Virus record (IMG/VR): IMGVR_UViG_3300025407_000020
Location: 1 to 64,000 of that record
Strand: one strand, 5' to 3'
Length of the DNA: 64,000 nucleotides
Source of the DNA: a virus
Shown: positions 38,407 to 44,780 of the stretch, piece after piece
How positions within the stretch are numbered: the first letter of the stretch is position 1
Layout of the letters: the number at the start of each line of letters is the position of its first letter
Program-made: the position numbers and the translations under genes
Notes under the pieces: model-generated
What the model saw: the letters and a program-made list of their open reading frames with translations, nothing else
Told to the model about the DNA's origin: nothing
Database searches by the model: none

Positions 38407-38719
38407 CCCATTCATCTTCTTCAACTTCCCTAATAGGAGCAACATACTGATCAGGCTGCGTCATTACATAGTCTGGCTTGCTAATCTCATCTTGAATCCA
38501 AGGTATAGCGTGGTTGTAGTCGCCGGGAGCATTACCGACCCATACAAGCATACCGGGAAACAGTGCCTTAGTGTACTCTACAAAGACCTGTCCATTGTGG
38601 TACCTACCATCCCAGGCGCCATTAAGTACGTAAAAGTTAATGGAACCATCTTCGTTGATGCTAGTGACATCACCCCAAAGATGAACACGACCATCTGTAT
38701 CTGCGATTGCGATTTGCAT
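38390..38719 (-). CDS. Unknown protein
   Basis: The 109 residues start MQIAIADTDGRVHLWGDVTS, with a beta-rich body (INFYVLNGAWDGRYHNGQVF, LVWVGNAPGDYNHAIPW) and acidic end EVEEDEWDDIPF. The acidic, hydrophobic tail resembles protein-binding tails of T4-type replication proteins, not shown. Function unknown. Confidence 0.55.
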   Translation of the reverse strand: MQIAIADTDGRVHLWGDVTSINEDGSINFYVLNGAWDGRYHNGQVFVEYTKALFPGMLVWVGNAPGDYNHAIPWIQDEISKPDYVMTQPDQYVAPIREVEEDEWDDIPF

Positions 38720-39105
38720 TAGTCCATACTCCTTGCTTTAAGAATGATCCAAGTCATTTCTTTTTCTTCTTCTGCGTCTAGTACCTTAACACCAGTACCA
38801 GTACGATTCTTGATATATTCAAACGAACCATCTTCGTTATGACGAATCACTTTGGTTGCACTATAGATAATAGCTAGCTTTGGCTTTCTGGAGAACTTAT
38901 ACCAAGCTACCTCTCCCACCTCTCCCCACACTGCTGTTTCCACATAATGCGGTCGCATAACATGTTCCCAGTCAGTGAAGTCATCGGATTCAAAATCCAT
39001 GATTACAGACTTGCCCACTCCGGTACCGGCAGAAATCATTTGGACTTCCATACCCGGGCGAAAACCTCGCCCAACGCTCTGAATAGCTTTGATCCAATCG
39101 GTCAT
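38719..39105 (-). CDS. P-loop fragment fused to an LRWS-like domain
   Basis: The 128 residues start MTDWIKAIQSVGRGFRPGME and continue VQMISAGTGVGKSVI, an exact Walker A in the setting of DnaB/gp41-like helicases (FRPGE-x-x-x-x-AxTGVGKS). No Walker B or other helicase motif follows. The rest is a small beta domain ending EEEKEMTWIILKARSMD, like the LRWS family end. It looks like a chimera of a helicase fragment and a cassette. ATP binding is unproven. Confidence 0.6.
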   Translation of the reverse strand: MTDWIKAIQSVGRGFRPGMEVQMISAGTGVGKSVIMDFESDDFTDWEHVMRPHYVETAVWGEVGEVAWYKFSRKPKLAIIYSATKVIRHNEDGSFEYIKNRTGTGVKVLDAEEEKEMTWIILKARSMD

Positions 39106-39106
39106 T

Positions 39107-39316
39107 TTATACAGTCTTTTCTAAAATAATTCTATCAGCCTTGTTACAAGAACCGCAGCGCCTCTCCTGCACAGTACACATGTAATAGGAGTCGTGTACC
39201 TTTGTAGGCTCACGATACTTCAACCATTTGTGAAATCCAAAACGGCACCCCCAAAAAGTCACAAACAACTCCTCTTCACGTAAAGTGCGGAATACATTTT
39301 CTTTGTCAGCGTTCAT
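39107..39316 (-). CDS. Small Cys-containing protein
   Basis: The 69 residues have TFWGCRFGFHKWLKYREPT then MCTVQERRCGSCNKADRII, a pattern for one zinc site (C...H, C, CxxC) common in small phage proteins. Function unknown. Confidence 0.6.
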   Translation of the reverse strand: MNADKENVFRTLREEELFVTFWGCRFGFHKWLKYREPTKVHDSYYMCTVQERRCGSCNKADRIILEKTV

Positions 39317-39321
39317 TACAA

Positions 39322-39990
39322 TTACAGGACCTTAACATAGTTAAGCTGGGTGCTATCCTCACGCTGATTGCGATGGGCCTTTACCTTACCCTCAATCGTG
39401 ATAGTGTCACCAACAGCAAGCGAGTTGCGGAATGCAAAAAACACCTGCTTGTTGTCAGGAGTAATCGTAGTCACAAAATGAGTACCCCACTGATCGGAGA
39501 AATTACAGCGAACGACTTCAACAGAAAGTCCAACCTTATCACCAACCTGCCCAACAAAACCTTCAGTCTCACGAAGGCGAATATTCTGTTCAGTACGAGC
39601 AATAGAACGCTCATACGAAGCAGGAAGCGAGGCAACAACAGCAATATCATAGTTGCTGTCGGTGGTTGACTTTTCAACGATAGTAAGCATGGTTGCTTCA
39701 AAGTCGCTCAAACGCTTGTTGGTAAGCAACTTGAAAGTAAGACCGCGACAATAGGTCATAACCTTTTCAGCCATTTCACGGTCACCGTCAGTGATATCAA
39801 AATCACCCTTAAGAAACTGGTGAGTCAAGGTCTTGTTAGCAACACGATTCACCTTATGGCTATATTCATGATCATCGTCATAAACAGTAACATCATCTTG
39901 CTTGAGATATTCACCGTTGATACGCTGGGCAGCACATGCAGCAGCAAAAACATCAACAGTGTTGTAGACGGGGCGAGTATAACGAGCCAT
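39322..39990 (-). CDS. Conserved phage protein with OB-fold-like C-terminus
   Basis: In the 222 residues a helical N-terminal part (MARYTRPVYNTVDVFAAACA) precedes beta strands such as VGDKVGLSVEVVRC and a final GDTITIEGKVKAHRNQRED...TQLNYVKVL that looks like an OB fold. It occurs in other T4-like phages without known role; single-strand binding is possible. Strong promoter and AAGGAG upstream. Confidence 0.65.
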   Translation of the reverse strand: MARYTRPVYNTVDVFAAACAAQRINGEYLKQDDVTVYDDDHEYSHKVNRVANKTLTHQFLKGDFDITDGDREMAEKVMTYCRGLTFKLLTNKRLSDFEATMLTIVEKSTTDSNYDIAVVASLPASYERSIARTEQNIRLRETEGFVGQVGDKVGLSVEVVRCNFSDQWGTHFVTTITPDNKQVFFAFRNSLAVGDTITIEGKVKAHRNQREDSTQLNYVKVL

Positions 39991-40015
39991 GTGACTATCT
40001 CCTTGCTATACATTC

Positions 40016-40044
40016 GTTATAGCAGTTTTGGGTAACAGTGTCAA
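40016..40044 (-). promoter_or_regulatory. Sigma-70 promoter (TTGACA-17-TATAAC)
   Basis: Perfect -35 and good -10. The spacer end and -10 share CCCAAAACTGCTATAAC with the promoter at 40699-40727, so the two are duplicates. Confidence 0.75.
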
Positions 40045-40071
40045 CCAAAAAGATACAGTTAGGTTATTTTA

Positions 40072-40482
40072 TTAGAGAAGGGATTTCAAAAAATTTTCAA
40101 GGTCTTCACGAGCGAGACGCTTAGCCATCTGTTCAGATCGCTTCTTATTAGCTGGCATTCCGGTTCCTAGATCAGCATGAGTGAATACTCCTAACAGCTT
40201 AATCGTGGTTGGGTTTTTACCGCTAAGTTCATAAATGATGCTGATGTCAGGAGTAAGATGTGCTTTTCTAGCTTTAGGCAGATACTTTGAATATGGACTA
40301 CCAGATACCCCAGCTAATGGAGTATCCTTTCCACCGAACAACGCCAGTGGATTCTGTGATTTGTAATCCATGAACTCTTTGATTTTTTGCAGAATATTTA
40401 TTGTGTCCTTTCTAGCAGACACAACTGATTCCATCCAAAGAGGACCTTCGCTAAAGACAACAGCAGGGTTAGGATTAGACAT
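40072..40482 (-). CDS. RelE/YafQ-like protein
   Basis: Start MSNPNPAVVFSEGPLW at 40482, overlapping the upstream small gene by 8 bases. The 136 residues end with a RelE-superfamily-like core: LTPDISIIYELSGKNPTTIK, LLGVFTHADLGTG and a C-terminal helix. That is the YafQ/ParE order of strands. Whether it cleaves RNA is unknown. The coupled upstream 63-residue protein could be its partner. Confidence 0.55.
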   Translation of the reverse strand: MSNPNPAVVFSEGPLWMESVVSARKDTINILQKIKEFMDYKSQNPLALFGGKDTPLAGVSGSPYSKYLPKARKAHLTPDISIIYELSGKNPTTIKLLGVFTHADLGTGMPANKKRSEQMAKRLAREDLENFLKSLL

Positions 40483-40666
40483 GTTCACCGAGTGCAGCTT
40501 CAAGACGGGCGATCATTTCATCACCTGACATCGGCGCACTAAACGGGCCGTTAACGGATTTGACAATCTTGACAAGATCAGAGGTAGCAATCCCAGTATC
40601 GTTTTCAGCATCAAGTGCTTCAAAGAGGGCCTGTTCGCTCGGCTGAGTAACTTCGGTAATCTTCAT
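40475..40666 (-). CDS. Small acidic protein with capsid-targeting-like N-terminus
   Basis: MKITEVTQPSEQALFEALDA, then GIATSDLVKIVKSVNG and SGDEMIARLEAALGEHV. The first residues match the MKI(T/N)E group of late proteins, and a late box lies 5 nt upstream. It could be an antitoxin-like partner of the RelE-like protein or an injected protein. Confidence 0.55.
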   Translation of the reverse strand: MKITEVTQPSEQALFEALDAENDTGIATSDLVKIVKSVNGPFSAPMSGDEMIARLEAALGEHV

Positions 40667-40671
40667 GACAA

Positions 40672-40679
40672 TATTTATC
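40672..40679 (-). promoter_or_regulatory. Late promoter box GATAAATA, 5 nt from the ATG
   Basis: GATAAATATTGTC then the ATG of the 63-aa gene. Same layout as the SOD and HAD genes. Confidence 0.5.
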
Positions 40680-40698
40680 TTTCGCTGTCTATAATCTT

Positions 40699-40727
40699 GT
40701 TATAGCAGTTTTGGGTAAACATGTCAA
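40699..40727 (-). promoter_or_regulatory. Sigma-70 promoter (TTGACA-17-TATAAC)
   Basis: Perfect -35. Nearly the same sequence as the promoter at 40016-40044. Gives the small acidic and RelE-like genes an early promoter in addition to the late box. Confidence 0.7.
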
Positions 40728-40733
40728 CCGTTT

Positions 40734-40859
40734 TTAGCCAAACAGCATCAAAAACACTAAAAAGGCTAGGATGGGATGACCAAACAATAAGAATGAAAAG
40801 GTCAATATAAGGACCAAACACCCAAAGTTTTCATTGGTTTCGTTATATCTATTATTCAT
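40734..40859 (-). CDS. 41-residue membrane peptide
   Basis: MNNRYNETNENFGCLVLILT then FSFLLFGHPILAFLVFLMLF. Strongly hydrophobic second half. The stop is just upstream of the promoter at 40699. Function unknown. Confidence 0.45.
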   Translation of the reverse strand: MNNRYNETNENFGCLVLILTFSFLLFGHPILAFLVFLMLFG

Positions 40860-40862
40860 AAA

Positions 40863-41126
40863 TCAAGCCTTCAACCTTTCCCACATCAGCTTCTTTTCTT
40901 TATCAATGAGCTTGTGCTTGTTACCCAGCTTGTATAGCAGAATAAAAGGACCAACCACCATAGCAGCAGTCAGCGTGATTGGCCAAGCGACACAAGCAAA
41001 GAACATAATGAATGTAATTGGCTGACTATCACTATCATCGTGAAACTCAATCTTACCTCTGCCTAGCAAATAACAATAAATGCCATAAGAGACAACTGCT
41101 ACTGCAATCCAAATATAAAAGTTCAT
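40863..41126 (-). CDS. Two-helix membrane protein
   Basis: 87 residues: MNFYIWIAVAVVSYGIYCYL, an acidic loop, a second long hydrophobic segment (FIMFFACVAWPITLTAAMVV) and a basic end KLMWERLKA. Function unknown. Confidence 0.55.
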   Translation of the reverse strand: MNFYIWIAVAVVSYGIYCYLLGRGKIEFHDDSDSQPITFIMFFACVAWPITLTAAMVVGPFILLYKLGNKHKLIDKEKKLMWERLKA

Positions 41127-41446
41127 TCGTCATTATCCTCTTCACTGGCAACAAGATTATGAATAAGATTATACTGTTCAGCAGCTTTCTTTAGTGCTGG
41201 ATATTCTTCTTCAAGAGTCTTTCGGTCAGTCTTATTAAACTTGATGCAGGGCTTGCCATCACTAGTATCAATGCCCATAGAGTATTCATAACCGCTATCT
41301 ACACGGCGAAGGATCCTGCGCAAACTAGACTGCTGCTGTGCCACAATAGCAGCAGTAATAGTGTGATTTGCGTTTTCCTCAACCTTTTCTAGGGTCTTAA
41401 GAAACTCAATTTCATCCTTAATAGCATCATAGATAGTATAGGGCAT
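41123..41446 (-). CDS. Helical protein of unknown function
   Basis: Start MPYTIYDAIKDEIEFLKTLE at 41446 (TGATG overlap). 107 residues, with HTITAAIVAQQQSSLRRIL and a C-terminal EEYPALKKAAEQYNLI. Overlaps the membrane gene by 4 bases. Function unknown. Confidence 0.5.
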   Translation of the reverse strand: MPYTIYDAIKDEIEFLKTLEKVEENANHTITAAIVAQQQSSLRRILRRVDSGYEYSMGIDTSDGKPCIKFNKTDRKTLEEEYPALKKAAEQYNLIHNLVASEEDNDE

Positions 41447-41604
41447 CACACGTTCTTCTTGCTAACATCGCCTGCATTATATGCATCCATGATCTTTTCA
41501 GACACATTCTTTTCACCGGGCTGCAACTGCTGGATCCAAACGTTTGGCTGATCATCGTACATATGAAAGGTTCCGCCGGGCAATGTGATTTCTTTATAGT
41601 TCAT
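41446..41604 (-). CDS. Small protein of unknown function
   Basis: Start MNYKEITLPGGTFHMYDDQP at 41604, just after the upstream stop; longer starts overlap that gene. 52 residues ending AYNAGDVSKKNV. Function unknown. Confidence 0.5.
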   Translation of the reverse strand: MNYKEITLPGGTFHMYDDQPNVWIQQLQPGEKNVSEKIMDAYNAGDVSKKNV

Positions 41605-41605
41605 A

Positions 41606-41797
41606 TTAGCGGCTTTCAAGGATGAAATCGCGGACACGTTCGCGGTCAACTGAATCGTAGCAGATATCTTCGTAAGTGCGTTCCAGCTTGCGAGTAGCAT
41701 CAATTACTTCTGCACGAGTAGCAGCAACGTCCTTATAGATTCCACTGTCGGCATTGTAGAAGTCAAGAACATAGTTGATAAAATCTTCGCGGTCCAT
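41606..41797 (-). CDS. Small acidic helical protein
   Basis: MDREDFINYVLDFYNADSGI, VAATRAEVIDATRKLERTYE and ERVRDFILESR, 63 residues. The pattern resembles small phage proteins of unknown role. ATG chosen over GTG twelve bases earlier. Confidence 0.5.
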   Translation of the reverse strand: MDREDFINYVLDFYNADSGIYKDVAATRAEVIDATRKLERTYEDICYDSVDRERVRDFILESR

Positions 41798-41802
41798 ATT
41801 AC

Positions 41803-41955
41803 TTACCAATCCTTCTTAGGGTGCTTGTCTTTGCGCTTGTAGCGAAGTTTGGATTCAACCTTCTTAGGACGAAAGGGAGTGTCCCCATAAAGCACATGAT
41901 GCGCTCTTGACTTGGGCTTTGACATCTGAAACTGAATCACTTCTTTCTTCATCAT
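41803..41955 (-). CDS. 50-residue basic protein
   Basis: MMKKEVIQFQMSKPKSRAHH then PFRPKKVESKLRYKRKDKH. Very basic. The ATG at 41955 lies 6 nt after a promoter -10, so its message should be leaderless. It may bind nucleic acid. Confidence 0.5.
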   Translation of the reverse strand: MMKKEVIQFQMSKPKSRAHHVLYGDTPFRPKKVESKLRYKRKDKHPKKDW

Positions 41956-41961
41956 GTTTTC

Positions 41962-41990
41962 ACTCTACTATAAAACGAATGCAATGTCAA
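41962..41990 (-). promoter_or_regulatory. Sigma-70 promoter (TTGACA-17-TAGAGT), 6 nt from the ATG
   Basis: Perfect -35. GAAAAC then the ATG of the 50-residue gene. Confidence 0.65.
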
Positions 41991-42002
41991 GCCTCAATAG
42001 CC

Positions 42003-42031
42003 AAAAAAAGTGCCTGAACTAGCCAGGCACC
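42003..42031 (-). terminator. Rho-independent terminator
   Basis: On the minus strand, stem GTGCCTG/CAGGCAC with a 7-nt loop is followed by seven T. It ends the transcript of the genes from about 44-42 kb, just upstream of the next promoter. Confidence 0.85.
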
Positions 42032-42044
42032 CTTTCATTGAAGA

Positions 42045-42311
42045 TTACTTTTTCGTTGAGTTATTTACGAAATCATACATCTTCTGTGCGGTTTCTAGGA
42101 CCTTTTCAAGTCCAGGAAACTCTGGCGCAGCTACAGTGGTTACAAGTTGTCCAGTTTCTAGCTTATGTGCGGTGAGTTCCCAACCCATAAACTTGGCCTT
42201 GTATTCCTCAAGGCATAGCTTTTCAGCAAGGCCTAAAATGTCAGAACGAATCTCGTATCCGTTCTTATTGAACTTAATTTCGGGAAGACCCGGAACCTTA
42301 TTCTCACTCAT
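42045..42311 (-). CDS. Unknown protein before the terminator
   Basis: 88 residues, MSENKVPGLPEIKFNKNGYE, RSDILGLAEKLCLEEYKAKF, and FPGLEKVLETAQKMYDFV. GGAAGT before the ATG. Proteins like this occur in T4-like phages; function unknown. Confidence 0.55.
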   Translation of the reverse strand: MSENKVPGLPEIKFNKNGYEIRSDILGLAEKLCLEEYKAKFMGWELTAHKLETGQLVTTVAAPEFPGLEKVLETAQKMYDFVNNSTKK

Positions 42312-42320
42312 ATTACTTCC

Positions 42321-42377
42321 TCAGTTTTTATTAGTAATGGAAACGAATTCCCATTCATCATTTGTATAGGGCCACAT
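42321..42377 (-). CDS. 18-residue peptide
   Basis: MWPYTNDEWEFVSITNKN. Start by TAATG overlap with the gene upstream, and its stop region supplies the ribosome-binding site of the next gene. Translation is plausible but not certain. Confidence 0.3.
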   Translation of the reverse strand: MWPYTNDEWEFVSITNKN

Positions 42378-42502
42378 TATAGTGTTAAAAGCATGTAAAA
42401 TAGCATAGCGCAGGTTGAAACAACTGCTGCCGCTCCGACACGACTGACTCTAGTGATAGCTGGAGTAGCTGGGTCAAAGACGGTTCCTGCAAACTTACTC
42501 AT
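42377..42502 (-). CDS. 41-residue peptide with hydrophobic end
   Basis: MSKFAGTVFDPATPAITRVS then RVGAAAVVSTCAMLFYMLLT. Preceded by GGAAA. One C-terminal membrane helix. Function unknown. Confidence 0.45.
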   Translation of the reverse strand: MSKFAGTVFDPATPAITRVSRVGAAAVVSTCAMLFYMLLTL

Positions 42503-42503
42503 A

Positions 42504-42776
42504 TTAATTTCCTTTCCTCTGTGTGTAAAATGACTTTGCAGTTTCCTGCATAGTCTTTAGTGTTTCAGTGTAAAATGCCTTATCTGTAATGACATTGTAC
42601 ACGTTGGTACCAGCTTCTAGGCTAGCATCAACTGCTTTTCTAGTATACTCGGTTTGAGTATCCACGAAATCGTTAAGAGATTTAGCAAGAACCTCGTGCT
42701 TAACGAGTGCATCAATTGCAATCTTCTTAGTTGACTGGATAGCGTCAATGGTAGTGTCCATAAAAGTCTTGATCAT
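42504..42776 (-). CDS. Phasin-like protein
   Basis: In 90 residues the phasin_2 pattern is visible: LVKHEVLAKSLNDFVDTQTE, YTRKAVDASLEAGTNVY, and FYTETLKTMQETAKSF. Phasins coat polyhydroxyalkanoate granules and some bind DNA or act as chaperones. A phage copy is unusual and fits a PHA-making host. Function in infection unknown. Confidence 0.6.
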   Translation of the reverse strand: MIKTFMDTTIDAIQSTKKIAIDALVKHEVLAKSLNDFVDTQTEYTRKAVDASLEAGTNVYNVITDKAFYTETLKTMQETAKSFYTQRKGN

Positions 42777-42787
42777 ATCAGCTATCC

Positions 42788-43039
42788 TTACTTGCAGCGA
42801 CCGAGAATTTCACGGTTCTCAAAATATTCTAACTTACTAAGACCACCACTATGATCTTCGTCAGCAATCTTGAAATACTTTAGATCGGTTCTGCAACCAG
42901 CGGCGACCAATTCGCCGTATGAAAGTTCACCACTGTGGTCGGTGTCAAGCTGTGCAAACATCTTGTCTTTCCAAGAAAGTGCGTAAGCTGGGTTTGAAAT
43001 AGCGATAGCCGCTAAAAGGCTTAGTGCGATAGTCTTCAT
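42788..43039 (-). CDS. Exported EF-hand protein
   Basis: The 83 residues begin with a signal peptide (MKTIALSLLAAIAISNPAYA, cleavage near 20), then two EF-hand loops: DTDHSGELSYGE (residues 32-43) and DEDHSGGLSKLE (60-71), with two cysteines for a disulfide. It should bind calcium in the periplasm. A late box and a small stem lie upstream. Confidence 0.8.
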   Translation of the reverse strand: MKTIALSLLAAIAISNPAYALSWKDKMFAQLDTDHSGELSYGELVAAGCRTDLKYFKIADEDHSGGLSKLEYFENREILGRCK

Positions 43040-43060
43040 AATTTTCTCCTGTGTGTAAGT

Positions 43061-43090
43061 GTAGTCAAAAGACTACGAACTATATTTATG
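43061..43090 (-). promoter_or_regulatory. Late box CATAAATA and stem before the EF-hand gene
   Basis: CATAAATATAG is at 43083-43090, and the stem GTAGTC/GACTAC with a TTTT loop at 43061-43076, followed by AGGAGA. Confidence 0.45.
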
Positions 43091-43115
43091 CTGCAACTGC
43101 GAACAAAAACTATAG

Positions 43116-43532
43116 TTATTTAATAGATTCTAGGTAGCTTTCAAAGTCCCCATATAAGGTCATCATCATTGCTATTCTGTGATCATATACTCTAATATAC
43201 GGTTGTTTCTTGCCTTTGTCAACTAATTTAATGCCGACATAGTAAGGGCATTTTACCTTTTTGTCAAGATTTAAAGTATACTTGGCCCAGCTAACTTGGT
43301 TGTTAGCATTCTTGGGAGGATTGAAATCAAAGTCGTAATGAGCAATGTTTGCTTTACTAAAAGCAGTCATGCCTGCATCAGTGAGTCGTAAACCAGAGCC
43401 GCTACGACCAGTAATAAACCAATCGGATATTATCTTATCGGCAGGCATATCTTTCCAAGGAAAATCAGGATCCTCCTTAGTCTCGGCAAGAATCAGTTGA
43501 ATGATTTCAGTTTTGGTCTTGGGATAGATCAT
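43116..43532 (-). CDS. Conserved phage protein
   Basis: The 138 residues include SDWFITGRSGSGLRLTDAGM then CPYYVGIKLVDKGKKQPYIR and a final VYDHRIAMMMTLYGDFESYL. GRSGxGLRLT...G...F and DxRxAMMxxLYGD are recurrent in T4-like phages. It overlaps the upstream gene by 26 bases. Function unknown. Confidence 0.65.
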   Translation of the reverse strand: MIYPKTKTEIIQLILAETKEDPDFPWKDMPADKIISDWFITGRSGSGLRLTDAGMTAFSKANIAHYDFDFNPPKNANNQVSWAKYTLNLDKKVKCPYYVGIKLVDKGKKQPYIRVYDHRIAMMMTLYGDFESYLESIK

Positions 43533-43818
43533 CGGGGTACACTGTTCTCCCGGTGTTCATAAACACAACTGTAAACTTATCAGTCTTGAACTGTGCATTC
43601 AACTTACGGCAAAGGTTACGAGCATGACCAGGATTACTGAAACTGGTCTTCTTGTACTTGGGTGCAATGTCGTTTGTTAGATGATGCGATGACTTAAGGT
43701 TAATAGGCTGATCATCATAGAACACGGCCCAGATACCTGCGGCTTCCACAATTTGATCACACTTATATGTCTTCTTGTCAACATACTCTAAGAGAATGTT
43801 GGGTTGCGTTCTGCTCAT
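43507..43818 (-). CDS. Conserved phage protein
   Basis: 103 residues, MSRTQPNILLEYVDKKTYKC, IWAVFYDDQPINLKSSHH, SFSNPGHARNLCRKLNAQF, and FTVVFMNTGRTVYP. Small alpha/beta fold of unknown role, common in T4-like aquatic phages. Confidence 0.6.
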   Translation of the reverse strand: MSRTQPNILLEYVDKKTYKCDQIVEAAGIWAVFYDDQPINLKSSHHLTNDIAPKYKKTSFSNPGHARNLCRKLNAQFKTDKFTVVFMNTGRTVYPDDLSQDQN

Positions 43819-44027
43819 TTAAATGTACCGCCTTTAATCTCGACCTGAATGACTTCCTTAGTGCCATCAGTATCTTTCTGCTTCTGTAGTTCATACAAGT
43901 CAGATAAAAGTCTGGTAATGTCATCACGCAAGCCTCTGGCGTCACTGATGGGTAATACGACATCCTTGTTTTGTTTGGAGTCCATTACTGCCATCTTGTC
44001 CAGAAATCTGTTAATATGCATAGTCAT
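43815..44027 (-). CDS. Small conserved phage protein
   Basis: 70 residues: MTMHINRFLDKMAVMDSKQN, KDVVLPISDARGLRDDITRL then LSDLYELQKQK helix. GATAAATA (44035-44042) lies 7 nt upstream. Of the coiled helper type found near replication genes. Function unknown. Confidence 0.6.
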   Translation of the reverse strand: MTMHINRFLDKMAVMDSKQNKDVVLPISDARGLRDDITRLLSDLYELQKQKDTDGTKEVIQVEIKGGTFK

Positions 44028-44485
44028 TACACTGTATTTATCTTAGCATTTGCCTCCGATTCAGTTTTATAAGGTCCCGAGTAGGGATACCGCTGAATGA
44101 AGATATATTTGGGACAGAATACTACGCCCGGAGTACCATTTTGATCAAGTACAAACCAGCCAGCAGCATGTAGACACTTGGACTTATTGCTGGTAGTAAA
44201 CAGATGAAGTCCACGCTGAACATCAAAGACCGAGTTATAGATGCGCTTGGGAGTGGGATACTCTGAATAGGGCAATTTCACTGGTGTCTTGTCAGTCTTG
44301 AGTGGTTCAAACTTGATCTTGGTCTTTTTCTTTAGTTCTTCTGTATTGTTGAACTGCAGGAAGGTGCCGTTAATCTGCACCCCATATCCCGCATTGTTAG
44401 CTTCAATGTTACCAACCTTTTTATCACCATCAGTGACGATCCAAAATTGGTTCTTAACGATTGGCTTTGCGACTAATTCAGTCAT
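44027..44485 (-). CDS. Conserved phage protein
   Basis: 152 residues of beta-rich type with KKVGNIEANNAGYGVQINGT, SNKSKCLHAAGWFVLDQNGT and VVFCPKYIFIQRYPYSGPY. Often next to the preceding genes in T4-like phages. Function unknown. Confidence 0.65.
   Translation of the reverse strand: MTELVAKPIVKNQFWIVTDGDKKVGNIEANNAGYGVQINGTFLQFNNTEELKKKTKIKFEPLKTDKTPVKLPYSEYPTPKRIYNSVFDVQRGLHLFTTSNKSKCLHAAGWFVLDQNGTPGVVFCPKYIFIQRYPYSGPYKTESEANAKINTV
44035..44042 (-). promoter_or_regulatory. Late promoter box GATAAATA, 7 nt from the ATG
   Basis: GATAAATACAGTGTA then the ATG of the 70-residue protein; lies inside the end of the upstream gene. Confidence 0.4.
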
Positions 44486-44780
44486 TGTAATCCTTTGTCA
44501 GTGCCTTAAACAGGTCTTTCTTGTGCTTTGGCAACCAGTATTTTCCAGTAGGTCCGCAGTCACCGTGCTTACGCTCAGTTTCGCAGTAGTTCATTTCGGC
44601 TTTGATATGTTCAGGACCAATTACCGGGTCAATTACGTCACGCGCCGGCTTGACGTTCTTAGTACATTTGTACATAAAACTTTCAGTACCTACCAAACCA
44701 CCTAGCGTAAAGATACGATTCGCTACGTTCATCTTGCTAAACTTGCAATCTTTACAGAGTAGAACAGGATCAATCGGCAT
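44478..44780 (-). CDS. Cys-rich zinc-binding protein
   Basis: Start MPIDPVLLCKDCKFSKMN at 44780, overlapping the exonuclease end by 11. The 100 residues have CKDC, a later CTKN, and MNYCETERKHGDCGPTGKYW, likely one or two zinc sites. Common phage protein, function unknown. Confidence 0.6.
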   Translation of the reverse strand: MPIDPVLLCKDCKFSKMNVANRIFTLGGLVGTESFMYKCTKNVKPARDVIDPVIGPEHIKAEMNYCETERKHGDCGPTGKYWLPKHKKDLFKALTKDYND

